DNA of 64,000 nucleotides from Pseudorasbora parva (GCF_024679245.1 NC_090172.1:4151446-4215445); one strand, 5' to 3'. Numbered from the stretch's first letter, positions 44,917 through 57,212 are shown. The notes: generated by a model from the sequence alone, not told the origin. Numbers and translations: made by a program.

Positions 44917-46363
44917 GTATATGCTATGTTTGGCATAATATCTGATTACACTATAAAATAAAATTACAATGGTTTTTGAAAACCTTTATTTAATCATCAA
45001 TTTTTCTTATTGCCACTGTAACAATTATAATAACCTGGACACTGACATTTTTGTCATATTTTGTAGATCGTTTAATAGGGATCTCTATAAAAACATATAA
45101 ACCTTTTGTTTTTAATTATATGTGATATTATATAAGTTATTGTGTAATAAAATGTTGGATTATTTAGAAACAGTTTTGCAAAAGAAAACAATAAAATTGA
45201 TTAATTGTGCATTCTCAATTTTGTTTACTGGACAATTTATTGCAAAAATAATCAAATAAGTTTTAAATAGAAGTTGGCCAGTCTTTAGTGTTTTTAACCT
45301 AGGAGATTTAAAATCTATAATGATAATACAAAAACGAATCACTGTAGGTATTTTGCGACTACATAGAGACTTTAACATACATTTTGATAGAGCCGTCACC
45401 AATTTTGTTTTTTGGGGGAATGCATTAACTGTGATTTGAGCTGAAGAAGCCAAATTGTTTACTATGTCGTCATATTTTATCACAATCCATTAAAACTGCG
45501 TGCACTGCATTTTGAGCAAATTCAAAATGAGAGGTTAATTGTGTTGACTGCGTAAAATCATGACATTGTTTTTCGATCCCAGTCAGAAAATTGAGATTAT
45601 TTTAATCTATTAGCCCTAGTTGTTATTTGGAAAAGGTGCTTTGTCTACAGAGTTGCAGGACAAAAACAGTTAAGCTGCCTCTTATGAGAAGACGGTGGCC
45701 TGTTGGCAGGGGGCGGCAGCCCTCGTTAGTGCAGGTTAGAAGGCCAGCTGATGCCTGTGTTTCCTCGTGTGGTAATGTGATATTTATATGCTGAAAAGCC
45801 TTCCTCCAGTGGGAGAGACTCTGAATCTGAGCCAAACCAAGAAAACCCTTTTTCTCTTTCATGCTATCTTATTCTCTCTCTCACTCTCTCCACCTATCCT
45901 CCCCCCACCGACATTGTTTTTCCCTGTCAGTGTAGTGTGTAAGGATGTGGTTGTTAGGAATTCAATTTCTCCAGTAGCTGCCTTCATTATCTGCTGTGTG
46001 GAGAGGTGCTTTGAAGCCCCCTCCCTCTCTGTGCTGGCGCTTTGCCGTTCTGGAGAGGTCAGACTGTGTATGTGACTGGTCACATCCTGCTGGTCCTATC
46101 TGGATCACTAATATACAAACTTGATACCAAAAAAGTTGGGACACTGTACAAATTGTGAATAAAAAAGGAATGCAATAACACACAAATCTCATAAATTTAT
46201 ATTTTATTCACAATAGAATATAGATAATACATGAAATGTTGAAAGTGAGACATTTTGAAATGTCATTCCAAATATTGGCTCTTTTTGGATTTCACGAGAA
46301 ATACACATTCCCAAAAAATTGGGACTGGTAGCAATAAGAGGCCTGAAAAGTTAAATGTACATA

Positions 46364-47579
46364 CAGGGCTGGGCGATAAAACGATAACGGTAATTATCAC
46401 GATATCATTTTCCTCGATAAAACAATAACATCAGTTTGATAAATTCTCGATACAATATTTACGCGCTATGCGTAATTTTGCGCATGCGTATAGCAGACCG
46501 GGCTTCTGGGTGCTGCACGTGCTGTTGTTTACAGTCAGTGTCTGAAAGGCTTGGGGGATCGGAGTGAAGTGGAGCGATAAAAAATGTGAGAGAGTAAAGA
46601 AAACTCAGCGCTCATGACCAGCTCAGAGGACACAGATATCGTTGACAAGTTAGTTCGCTCAACTTCAGTGGTTTGGAGATATTTTGGCGATCCCATCTGA
46701 CAAAAAACAGAGCGACGTGCGTGGACTGGACTGCTTATCATAGGTTCACCACGCAGAATTTAATTATTAAATTATCTTGCTTATTCAATGTTCTTCGATA
46801 TAACATTGAGCCCAACACAGTGGTAAATCTACATTAACTACATTCACACACAGGCTTATTACCTTGTTAGTTGTAATGGGTGACTTATAAGCTAACGTTA
46901 CCAAACTATAATCACTAAAACATCAGACTTGTACATCGCTATCATAATTGTTTGTCTTTGGTGATGTATTAATGACTTGGCATCGCCTGTATCAAAAGAG
47001 AAATAATTTCATCCGATGTGTAAAATGAATAAAATAGACTAGACAGCCCTTACTGGAGATCTACAAAAACTGAACTTTGCTCTCTCCCTCCTCTCCCGAC
47101 CGTCCCACTGTTGGTGAGGTGTGTGTGTTAGTGAAATGCATGCGTGGGTGTTTGTGTGTGTGAGATGCACGATGGAAGTTTAAGGGTTAAGGATGTTTCT
47201 TAACTTAAAACACATTTTTTTTGCCCATTTGCGTTTTTAGTGTTTTACTAGTTACACAATTAAGTATATATAATGATATTATTGATATATAGTGAAGAGT
47301 AAAAAAATGCTGGTCACAGTTAAGATTTTAATAAATAAATCTACCTCAGTTTTAATAAATTGTTCAACTGTTTGGGAAGTGTTTGTCATGTTTTGACAAT
47401 AAAGGATAGTTTAAAGCCACAGTTAACTGTCTGTTTTCTACATCTTTCACTCAGGAGCAAAAATATGTCTTTAAACTTTAAAGAAATAAAGATTTTACAT
47501 TTATCGTGATATTTATCGATATAGACTAATATGGAAAATTATATCGTGATAATTTTTTGGGCCATATTGCCCAGCCCTA
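46364..47579. mobile_element. hAT-like element nested in the Tc1 element
   Basis: The ends CAGGGCTGGGCGATAAA and GCCATATTGCCCAGCCCTA are inverted repeats; flanks TGTACATA and CATACATA match at 6 of 8. Near 46620-46700 the plus strand reads SSEDTDIVDKLVRSTSVVWR then YFGDPI and a stop, resembling the start of a BED-finger hAT transposase, so it is a deletion derivative. Confidence 0.8.
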
Positions 47580-47691
47580 CATACATATAAGGAACAGCTG
47601 GAGGACCAATTTGCAACTTATTAGGTCAATTGGCAACATGATGGGGTATAAAAAGAGCCTCTCCGAGTGGCAGTGTCTCTCAGAAGTCAAG

Positions 47692-48027
47692 ATGGGCAGA
47701 GGATCACCAATTCCCCCAATGCTGCGGCAAAAAATAGTGGAGCGATATCAGAAAGGAGTTTCTCAGAGAAACATTGCAAAGAGTTTGAAGTTATCATCAT
47801 CTACAGAGCATAATATCATCCAAAGATTCAGAGAATCTGGAACAATCTCTGTGCGTAAGGGTCAAGGCCGGAAAACCATACTGGATGCCCGTGATCTTCA
47901 GGCCCTTAGACGGCACTGCATCACATACAGGAATGATACTGTAATGGAAATCACAACATGGGCTCAGGAATACTTCCAGAAAACATTGTCGGTGAACACA
48001 ATCCACCGTGCCATTCGCCGTCAGTAG
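47692..48027 (+). pseudogene. Truncated Tc1-like transposase (N-terminal DNA-binding part only)
   Basis: ATG at 47692 starts MGRGSPIPPMLRQKIVERYQ, followed by helix-turn-helix sequence (VSQRNIAKSLKLSSSTEHNI), GRKTILDARDLQALRRHC, and ends at SVNTIHRAIRRQ-stop. The last codons and stop are already in foreign DNA. All catalytic Asp/Glu motifs are absent, so no transposition activity is possible, though the frame is open and could encode a 111-residue DNA-binding peptide. Confidence 0.85.
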
Positions 48028-48216
48028 CTGTGGCACAGGCCGACACCTGCCATTACTGTTGGGTGGGGGATTGGGCTGTAGTTCTTTAACAAACCCAGCT
48101 GAGCCACACGGCCACACGGCCTCCATTCATGAGGGAAAGTAGAAAACGACCCCTCACTGACCATAACAATGTCTTTAAGGGCAAATCATTTACTCAAATG
48201 ATACATTGATGCAGGA
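48021..48216 (-). repeat. Inverted copy of host flank inside the Tc1 element
   Basis: Reverse complement of 48350-48560 with about 90% identity by eye, apart from one short indel region near 48105-48115. Shared segments include TCAGTAGCTGTGGCACAGGC and TTTAAGGGCAAATCATTTAC. It starts exactly where the transposase reading frame loses homology. Confidence 0.92.
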
Positions 48217-48349
48217 CAAACATTTGATATGTTATCTATATTCTATTGTGAATAAAATGTTATGTTGATGAGCTTTGTAAATTACAGTATTCGTTTTTTC
48301 ATTACAGAGTCCCAACTTTTTTGGAATCGCGTTTGTAGATCAGTGTTAA

Positions 48350-48560
48350 TGCAACTTTGTCCAGCATCAATGTATCATTTGAGTAAATGATTTGCCCTTA
48401 AAGACATTGTTATGGTCAGTAAGGGGTCGTTTTTCACTTGCCCTCATGAATGGAGGCCGTGTGGCGTCCAGCAGGTGCTCAGCTGGGTCTGTTAAAGAAC
48501 TACAGCCCAATCCCCCACCCTTCAGTAATGGCAGGTGTCGGCCTGTGCCACAGCTACTGA
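48350..48560 (+). repeat. Host sequence duplicated in inverse inside the neighbouring Tc1
   Basis: Begins about 12 bases outside the Tc1 right end. With 48021-48216 it forms an inverted repeat separated by the 130-base Tc1 terminus. Continues without a break into unique sequence (48561-48945), which suggests it is the original copy. Confidence 0.88.
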
Positions 48561-48945
48561 ATTTGAGGTGGTGTTAATGTGTCTGACATTCTCCTCCCTT
48601 ATTCCAGCCGGCCTGCGGTCAGAAGCCAGGAGCTGTCAGTCAGAGAAAGACACAGGCTGTGCGAAGCTCACCTCGTCAGCCATTCACTGCAGCGCTGCTC
48701 CGTAGGCATCTGTCTTCCTGACAGGTGGAGCGGAGAAACCCGCCGAGGGTGTCGTGGGTCAGAATGTACAAACTCAACAGTGTTATTCTGGGGTACGAAT
48801 GTCCCTCTAAGCCAACCCCACCCTGATGGATCAAAGACGCGGTGCTGCTTTCATCCTTCATCCTGTTTCTTGTCAGGCCTCGCCTTTAACAGGAAGGGAT
48901 TTTGCACCCTCTTAAGCACTATTCTTCAAAAAATACACCTTCCTC
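48561..48945. other. Unique sequence, possible conserved non-coding block
   Basis: Non-repetitive and moderately GC-rich. The frames in it lack recognisable domains. No exon call can be supported. Confidence 0.25.
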
Positions 48946-51099
48946 TTTAAAAGGGTTAGTTAACCCAAAAATGAAAATTCTGTCATTAATTCCTTACCCT
49001 AAGGTCTTTGGACAGCCGTCAGACCTCTGTTCATCTTCACACACAGATGAAGATATTAGTGTTGAAATCCGATGGCTCAGAAAGGCCTTCATTGACACCA
49101 ATGTCATTTCCTCTCTCAAGACCCATAAAGGCACTAAAGATGTCGTTACAAAGCCCATCTCACTACAGCGGCTCTATAATCATTTTATGAAGCGTCGAGA
49201 ATAGTTTTTGTGCGCAAAAAAACTAAATAACGACTTGTATAGTGATGAGCCGATTTCTAAACAAAGATTCGAACGGTTGTGAATCAATGAATCGATTCAT
49301 GATTCGGATCGTGTGTAAAACTGCTGAAATCACTTGACTTTGCCGATCTGAATCATGAATTGATTCACTGATTCATAATGGTTTGAAACTTTGTTTTGAA
49401 ATCGGCCCATCATTATAGAGTGCCGAAGTCACGACGTCACTTTGTAGGCCAACCCGGAAGTTAGCGGCCCATGGGTTCCCTCGATCAAAAGCCTATGCAT
49501 TTTCCCCATAGACTTTTGGACAATCGCAAAAAATAAGATCTGTGTTCAACAAAGAGTTATGACCCTTACACATTTTGTCTATCAAGATAATCTTTACAAG
49601 TGAATCCAACATGTATACCGTTTGAAGCCTAAATAAAGCCGTCAGATATAAAATGCTAACGATAGGCTATTAACGGACTACAGCACACAGTCGCGGATCT
49701 ACGTCATCATCAGGCTTCCTCAAACTTTATTTAAAAACACGTTCGCTCATTATGATCTGCGCTGTTCATGAACCCTATGGTATGAACACTTATCCACTTT
49801 TTCATGAGAAATATTGCCCATTCGTTTTTTCCAAAAATGTTAGAAACTAATTGGGTTAATGTGTGCCTCTCTGAGATTTGTTTTCTCGTTTGTTAATGTT
49901 TTATTTATTATTTTATTATTTTGTTAGTTTATATAAAGCTTAATATTATTGTCTTTGTGATTAAGATTATGCCTGATCATCGTGCCCCAAATAGACTTTA
50001 AAGAATCTTTTGAAGAATCTTTCACTGCGTTATGTTTGATTGTATGTTTGCATACCATTTGCTAATTCGGCAGAAAAAAGGTGCTTTTACCACCTCAGAA
50101 GCACTCACGACGTAAGCTATAGCCGTATCAATTTACAATCGTATGTCCTTTTTCTTAGACGGTTGATCATATATCAAGGAGAGAACCACTATAAATCTGG
50201 ACATGTAGAACAGCGCAGCTTTCATTCGACGACTTGTGCTTCCATCTCAGGACAAAACAAAACACTACAGTCTCTCCACAGAAATGAAGAACTGGTAATC
50301 GGTTACCTTAATATCACAGATTTCTGTGTATAACAATATTTGGAAACACCACTATTTGAAAGGACTAAATATATAACTATGTATATTAACTGAAAGGTAA
50401 ACTTCTAAGAACGTGAGGCTGAAACGCGGGTTAGTTTTTTATTTTTATTAAACATTTACTTACAGATTTCAAAAGTGAATGAAACGCGGGCTGGTGAGAT
50501 TTCCCGTTTGTCACGATGACGTCTAATGTCCCGGCCAAAGGATGTAGTCCCTTTTAGCAACTTGTTAGCAACCGCCGTTTTTAAGACACAATAAAGTTTA
50601 AAAAAATCACAAGCAGGTTAGAACTAGTGTGTTTTATGTCATAGATCAAAACGTGAAAATATTTAGAGGCTTTGGTAACCACAGACCTTATTTCAGGCGA
50701 TTTAGCAAAAACACATAGACTTTTGAGCGAGGGAACCGGAAGTGCTAAAATGCTAACTCATTTCAGCGTTTTGGCCTACAAAGTGACGTCAGAACTTCGG
50801 CACTCTATATAAGTCGTTATTTTGTTTTTCACATACAAATATTATCCTTGTCACTTCATAAAATGATTATAGAGCCACTGTAGTGAGATGGGCTTTGTAA
50901 CGACGTCTTTAGTGCCTTTATGGGTCTTGAGAGAGGAAATGACATTGGTGTCAATGAAGGCCTTTCTGAGCCATCGGATTTCAACACTAATATCTTCATC
51001 TGTGTGTGAAGATGAACGGAGGTCTGACGGGTGTCGCACAACATTAGGGTAAGTAATTAATGACAGAATTTTCCTTTTTGGGTGAACTAACCCTTTAAA
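48946..51099. repeat. 2.15-kb fold-back element, near-complete arms
   Basis: Ends TTTAAAAGGGTTAGTTAACC and GGTGAACTAACCCTTTAAA. Arms 48946-49240 and 50810-51099 mirror one another, e.g. CATAAAGGCACTAAAGATGT and its complement near 50915. Partial copies lie at 7605-7945 and 29936-30203. Interrupted at 49418-50805. Confidence 0.88.
49418..50805. mobile_element. Non-autonomous transposon with TATA target duplication
   Basis: Left GAGTGCCGAAGTCACGACGT and right ACGTCAGAACTTCGGCACTC begin an inverted repeat of about 37 bases (continuing CACTTTGTAGGCCAA), with more distant similarity beyond. TATA flanks both sides (49414-49417, 50806-50809), and the host fold-back arm shows a single TATA at that point. 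The 4-bp duplication and GAG start would fit a Sola-like element, but I cannot assign a superfamily. No transposase motif is seen in the 97-codon internal frame. Confidence 0.75.
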
Positions 51100-51600
51100 G
51101 GATTCCCTAATGAGCTGCCCTGTAGAACTGGTAATTTTTCTTCCGTTTCTCTATTCAGCTGATCGTGTCATGGCTGAACCCTCCCCTCTCTTTCCCCGCC
51201 ATTTCTCCAGGTCTGTTTAATGAGGTGTCAGTAGATCCAGGGGGGATCTGGATGAAAGGCATGCCCTTGTGGCCAGTTAGTCTCCCTCTTATGGGACTTT
51301 TGTGGGAGCAACTGGAATTTCACCGTGGGGCAACGGCTTCCAGCAGATATAGATGGGCTGGTGTCCAAAACCTCAATCAAAGCAAACATTCGTGTCTACC
51401 TGCCGACAAACTCATAAACGTATCTCTTATTTCATGTCAAGACCTCTGGGTGAGGACCTGTGAAGAAACAGTTGCTCGTTGCCTAATACTTGTTGACATG
51501 GTCCACGCTGACAGACAAGGTGAGATTTTGTGGGGCTGATAAGATTTATTCCAAAAGTGCATTACTGCTAAATCTCCTGCTGAGCTTTGATCCAGAAGGA
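51100..51600 (+). other. Unique block with exon-like open frame
   Basis: 51165-51539 is open for 124 codons. Within it TTTCTCCAG (ending 51210) and a GACAAG|GTGAGA donor (51521) would bound a 310-base in-frame segment. The translation has no domain I recognise and is not the missing TRIP4 end. It may be a conserved non-coding element or an unannotated exon. Confidence 0.25.
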
Positions 51601-52362
51601 AAACCTACCCTTTAATAACGCTCTTGAGAAAACCAAGTTGTGATTTATTTTATTGGGTTTTGATGTTAAACCCACTCAAGAGTCTTGCTATGTTCCCAGT
51701 TTAGCAGCTATCTTGCCTTGAAAGAAGATATTTATTTGCAGTGTTTAGGTTTAAAGCTGATTGGCATGTCCATTTTGCACACTCAAATACTTATTTGGTT
51801 TGAATAGGACAAACTTAAATTAAACAGTATTGAAAAGTCTCTCTTTTGAGTTCACAGCACTGACATATTTCAAGTAAACGGTTTGATTGGTTTGAGTTGT
51901 ATGAACTAATTACCATTAATTTAGACTAACTGAAGTTTAACTGAAACAGGGCTGGGATTGTTAATTTCCCAGTAGGCTTTGCCCATGGCACTTGAAAGGG
52001 CTTGTAAGTGCGTTACCATGATATTGTTAACATTTTAGCAAATTAGCAAGATTTCTGAATTTAGTTCGTTTTTAATTAGTTTTAATTAATAGTTAGCAAG
52101 CTAAATATTTTTAAACTTAAAAATTTAAATAACTCATATGTGACCGTGGAGCACAAAACCAGTCATAAGTCTCACGGATATATTTGTGGCAATAACCCAC
52201 AATCAATTTTCAATCAATTTTTCTTTTATGCCAAAAGTCATTAAGATATTAAGTAAAGATCATATTTCATTAAGATATTTTGTCAATATCCTGCCGTAAG
52301 TATATCAAAAATGTATTATTAGTAGTAGTAGTATGCGTTGCTAAGGACTTCATTTGGACAAC

Positions 52363-52776
52363 TTTAAAGCTACACTGTGTGATATTGTCCCCCATCTAGC
52401 GGTGTAAAGGGATCTGACCATCCAGTGAATAATAGTTTCTGTTCTCCTACGGTGGCTGATTTAGTCCAAGATTAACATGGCAATCCCCCTCTTCAAATTC
52501 GACATGGTGCCATCGAGTGTTAAAACGCGAAAGGCAAAGCTTGAATTTACGGGTATGTCCCTCTTTGGCTACTGTACTTTCAAGATGGAGGGGCAACATG
52601 GCGACCGGCATTCGAACCCCTCACCCGAATGTATTTTCAATGGCATATCATAAACTTACGAGTATACTTTATTACTTGAAAGAAGTAAATATACATTAAT
52701 GAGCACATATATTTTGGAAAGAACTAAGTGTTTTTAGCTAAGAGTAACAAAAAAAGTTACACAGTGTAGCTTTAAA
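52363..52776. mobile_element. Complete TTAA-type MITE (AGCTACACTGTGT ends)
   Basis: TTAA-AGCTACACTGTGT on the left and ACACAGTGTAGCT-TTAA on the right: perfect 13-base ends with TTAA flanks. Reference copy for those at 26497 and 38456. The upstream 51601-52362 is AT-rich with no gene. Confidence 0.88.
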
Positions 52777-53559
52777 GGATATTTTCTCAATATTTTGATT
52801 TTTTTTTGCACCCTCAGAGTCCAGATTTTCAAATAGTTGTATTTTAACCAAATATTGTCCTAATAAACCATACATAAATGGAGAGCTTATTTATTCAGCT
52901 TTCAGATGATGTATAAATCTCAATAAATAAATAAAAATGACCCTTATGATTTTGTGGTCCAGGGTAACATTTGATTTGCAAGAACTCAAAATAAAAAAGT
53001 TAATTAACTAAATATTTCATGTTAAATGTATGAGTTAGCTAACTCGGTACTTCAAGTTAGGGGCATTTAACATGCATGAGTACTACAAACTCAACTTGAT
53101 TGTTATGCTGATGTGACATAAAAAATGATTACCTAAACTTTTTTGAGTTAGCCCAAACTTACCAATATTGACTCCAATACTTGTGATGGCATGAAGGATA
53201 ATGCACTTGGTTCCAACTGTACAGATTTTACCACCAAAGAGACATTCAAACATGAGGCTAGAAAATTTGGGCTGCATCCACACTGTCCAAATGGACCATG
53301 CTCTTGGCACACCACAAGATGAAGGGTTAAAACGTCAAACTGAATCCTCTCTGTACTCAAGGAAGTGATAACCACCAAATGTCTGTGCCACTGATTGAGT
53401 GATTACACCACATGATGCGTTTCAGTAAGTTGTAATTTGTCTTCAACATACCTTAAGATATTTATTTATGTTTATTCTTTGACTATGACGAGATGATCGC
53501 GTTCGCACACGCGCCGCTTGAAATGATGTGCCTATACAGTGATCAGTCACGCCACATTA

Positions 53560-53757
53560 AAGAGAGTAAAAATGGCATTCATCGTTTGAATTTCGTGATA
53601 AAATGGACATATGTTTGTGTGGGAACTCGGAGTGCGTCAAATAAGCCGACTGTTTACTGTTAAAGACTGCCTTCGGTACCGTTCGGTACACACGTGCACT
53701 GTACCGAAACGGTTCTGTACGAATACGTGTACTGTTACACCCCTTACAATTAGTACA
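53560..53757 (-). repeat. hAT-type element end
   Basis: On the minus strand it starts TAAGGGGTGTAACAGTACAC and continues with ACCGTTTCGGTACAG and the CGTGTGTACCGAACGGTACC segment, a widespread fish hAT terminus. The opposite end is not found. 52777-53559 and 53758-54779 are AT-rich with no exon. Confidence 0.6.
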
Positions 53758-54779
53758 TACATCAAGCAGTATGCTGTAACCTAAAAACAACATGCACAAG
53801 TAAACTCAAGTAAAGCTTTTTTTTTTTATTAATTTGTTTAATGTGCTTAACTCATTGAGCATTGATTTTTGAAATTGTCTAACAATTTTCTTCAGAAATA
53901 TCATATTTTATCCAATAAGAGAATGCATACTATAATCACACACCAAATTTTTATGCACCCTATTTTCAGATTGCTTAAAATTCCCTTTACATCCTTTAAA
54001 TTACAGTTTTTTAACTGTAAAAAACAGTGTTTTTTAAGTGTTTTTTAACTCACTTTTTACGTGAGTCTTAAATTCATAAAAATGTTAGTCAAGATTATCT
54101 TTATTACATTTATTTACACAATCTAAATACCTGAAAAAATAGATAAAGCTTAAATGAAATTTCTTTAAAATTATGTCCACTATGTTACAAACCAAATTCT
54201 CAGCTGAAAACTAAAAAATGTTTTATCCCAAAACTGAAAAAATTGTGTTCATCGGTGGATATTTTGAACACAGTATGCTAAATATCCTCTACATTAGTTT
54301 TTATATTTTATTTCCAATTACCAATTGTCAAAGAGCATATCAATTGCCCGTCAACTTTGTTGGGTATTGTTAATGTTTACAATATTTCTATGATTTTATT
54401 TCAAATAAATATTAAAATGTGAACGTTAACCTGATCAAGAAAATAACGTTTGGTTGGCCAGACAAGACCTGCCATTGAAATTCGGGTGAAATTGTCAAGC
54501 TGTCTTGACAGATTTTTCTATATTTTAAGTATCTAGACTGCTGTTTTTGGTATTATTTCAGGGTCTAGTTTACATCGACACGGACTGGAGTTATGCATGA
54601 CATTCTTAAAACTATGAAAATTATCTTTAATGTAGATTTATGATAGTGACCGTGCTGAGAATTTTACACAAATTTTACTTAATTTTTCTTATTTTGAGCT
54701 TTATTGAGCTCTGTTTTAATATGATTCACTTGAAGAAATCGTTTCGAGAATGTGGTTTTGTCTAATTCTGCGTCTGGTC

Positions 54780-55300
54780 GGTTCTTAAGCGACCTTGTTT
54801 TCTCATTGCTTGTGGTTTGCTCTCGAAGGTGAGGTCATAGGCAAAGCTCAGGGGCCTGGAACTGAGCAAAACATTTGGGCTACATTAATCATACCACCAA
54901 AACAAGTGACCTCATAAAATCTATCATCATCTTGTGAAACTGCATTTTTCCCATTCGCTAAGCCATGATTTTCAGTAAGTTGAAGGTCTGTCGAATGCTA
55001 ATGTAGAACCAGCTCTGGCTCCATTGGAAGCCCGCTAGTGTTTCATTTTGCTTATGCATTTTCAGCAGGAGCCTAATTCAGTGACTCTTTTTAAACGAGG
55101 CCAATCAATGCATTACAGCAACGTTTTTTCCCCCTGCGGGCCGTTGCCCAGCTGCTCCTGGAAGTTTTGAGAGGTACATTACCTGTTCAGTATGCATTAA
55201 GGTGAGCGTTTACCATCAGCTTGATTGACACAGTGGCGGTTTGTGAAGCGGTAATAGCTGGACATGAATTTTCTTGTGGCTGAGACATAAATTATGTAAA
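54780..55300. promoter_or_regulatory. Candidate conserved non-coding block
   Basis: Unique sequence with motif-rich stretches such as TTTTGCTTATGCATTTTCAG (Oct-like), CAGGAGCCTAATTCAGTGAC and CTTGATTGACACAGTGGCGG. TGGCTGAGACATAAATTATG at 55277 echoes GAGACATAAATTATGTGGCT at 42123 in the other candidate block. Role inferred from texture only. Confidence 0.35.
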
Positions 55301-55415
55301 AACACTAGTGGCAGTGTTGGACAGTGGTGTATAATTAATTTGCGCTCCAACTTGACACCAGTTGTGTTTGTGGATGAAGGAGTATGTTTAAATATTAATC
55401 ACTGCAGATCTTTTC

Positions 55416-55644
<229 letters not shown>

Positions 55645-55901
55645 CTCTGCCTGCCATAAATATAAATAACATTTGAAAAGTTTCTGTTTATCTGGAATTG
55701 CCTGCTGTGGTTTCAGCATTTGGAGTTCTATCTTGAGCCGAATCATCTGCATTTACATCAAAACATAAAAATCAGCAGGTCTTTATCAAAACATGACAAC
55801 TTCAGAACACATGTTGATTTCAGCAGGTCTTTTCTCCAATGTAGTGCAATATCCTATCCCCACTACACTAGGGTTGGGAGCTCCGGTACCTATGTTACTG
55901 G

Positions 55902-56548
55902 CAGTATTGGGTGTAACTAGTTACTGTAATTTAATTACTTTTTCCTTGAAAAAGTAAAGTAAGGGATTACTCTTATTTTTTCTGTAATTTAATTACAGTT
56001 ACTTCTGATGTAACAGAACTAAATACTAAATATAATTCTACATTATTCAATAGTGGACTTAACATAAACATTTAAAGTCTTACACAAGTCTACAACCCAA
56101 TGTTGGGTCAAATATGGACTAACCCAACAATTGGGTTGTTTTAACCCAGCGATTGGGTTGTCTTAAGCAAATATTTAACCCAACCGCAGGGTTAAAACAA
56201 CCCAATCGCTGGGTTAAAGCAACCCAATTGTTGGGTTATTCCATATTTGACCTAACATTGGGTAAAAACAACCCAGCATATTTTAGAGTGTAACTTTAAA
56301 ATGCATGTTTTTATGTACCCTCTTCACATTTGTAATACTTTGGTCAGTTAATAGGAGTAATTTGTGTTGTTTTATATTATGTATTTATACATACAACTCG
56401 AGGTTGATTTAGGATTTAGAAAGTAATTAAAAAGTAATTGGTAATAAGTAATTAAATACTTTTTGGAGAGAGTAATTTGTACAGTATTCTTATTGCACTA
56501 TTGAAGATGTAATTAGTAACTAAGTAATTAATTACTTTCTCAACACTG
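55902..56548. mobile_element. hAT-like MITE with perfect 8-bp target duplication
   Basis: GTTACTGG lies on both sides (55894-55901 and 56549-56556). The ends CAGTATTGGGTGTAACTAG and TTACTTTCTCAACACTG are imperfect inverted repeats, with TAATTAC-rich subterminal regions. A second palindromic repeat sits inside. Confidence 0.85.
56091..56292. repeat. Palindromic AACCCAA element nested in the hAT MITE
   Basis: Two arms of about 90 bases built of AACCCAA/TTGGGTT blocks (AACCCAACAATTGGGTTG, AACCCAGCGATTGGGTTG) are near-perfect reverse complements around 56180, ending TTTAGAGTGT. Confidence 0.9.
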
Positions 56549-56556
56549 GTTACTGG

Positions 56557-57212
56557 TATGTAAACAGAAGGAATCACAACGCCGATTTTGGGGGCACTTA
56601 AATTCCAATGTGCTTTCACGTATTTAAGTGCACATAAGTACTAACAAAAAATACATTTATTGTTTATTAAAGGGTCATAACACACAGTTTCTGCCAGTCT
56701 CATGTTAGTCTTGCATCCTTCATATCAGAATCATTTATTAAAGACCGATACACTGTACCGATTCTTTCAGAAAACAGCTGAGCTTGTGGAGGCGTGCAGT
56801 GGGTGTAGCTAAACAATCTCGAACACACGAACACACAATACATCATGGCATTATCCCTAGATAACTTTTGATTCACTATACGTTGCTGTTGTGCACATTA
56901 TATGCACTAACACGGCGATTGCCAACAAAAAAACATTTGATGCAGTTTAATTCATACCTGTGGTTTCGACTTATGACCGGGAACAAACACACACACTTGC
57001 AGAACTCCGGAAAAACAAACTGCATCCACTGTTCCCTTAACGCTGGGTTATTTGGGAAGCTGAACAAGGTGATCTTTCCCTCACTCCAAACACACACTTC
57101 TTTAGTGACATTGTTGATTTTGTGGTTTAAAACCTCAACGCCAGTGCCGCCGCCAACTCCCATAACCTGAACGAAGCTCTTGATGGGCGCACTCTTGCTC
57201 TCACTCTGGTTG
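56557..57212. other. No gene; probable transposon start at 56668
   Basis: TTAAAGGGTCATAACACACA at 56668 resembles the TTAAAGGGGGTCATGAACTG end at 20691. The far end is not identified. The frames over 56868-57170 have no recognisable domain. Confidence 0.35.

Larger units (their letters stand above)
46114..48337 (+). mobile_element. Rearranged Tc1/mariner-like transposon
   Basis: The ends TACAAACTTGATACCAAAAA and TTTTTTGGAATCGCGTTTGT form an inverted repeat sharing CCAAAAAAGTTGGGAC, with TA at the borders. Content in order: left end, nested hAT (46364-47579), 5' third of the transposase (47692-48024), an inverted copy of downstream host DNA (48021-48216), then the right end from about 48217. 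Confidence 0.88.
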
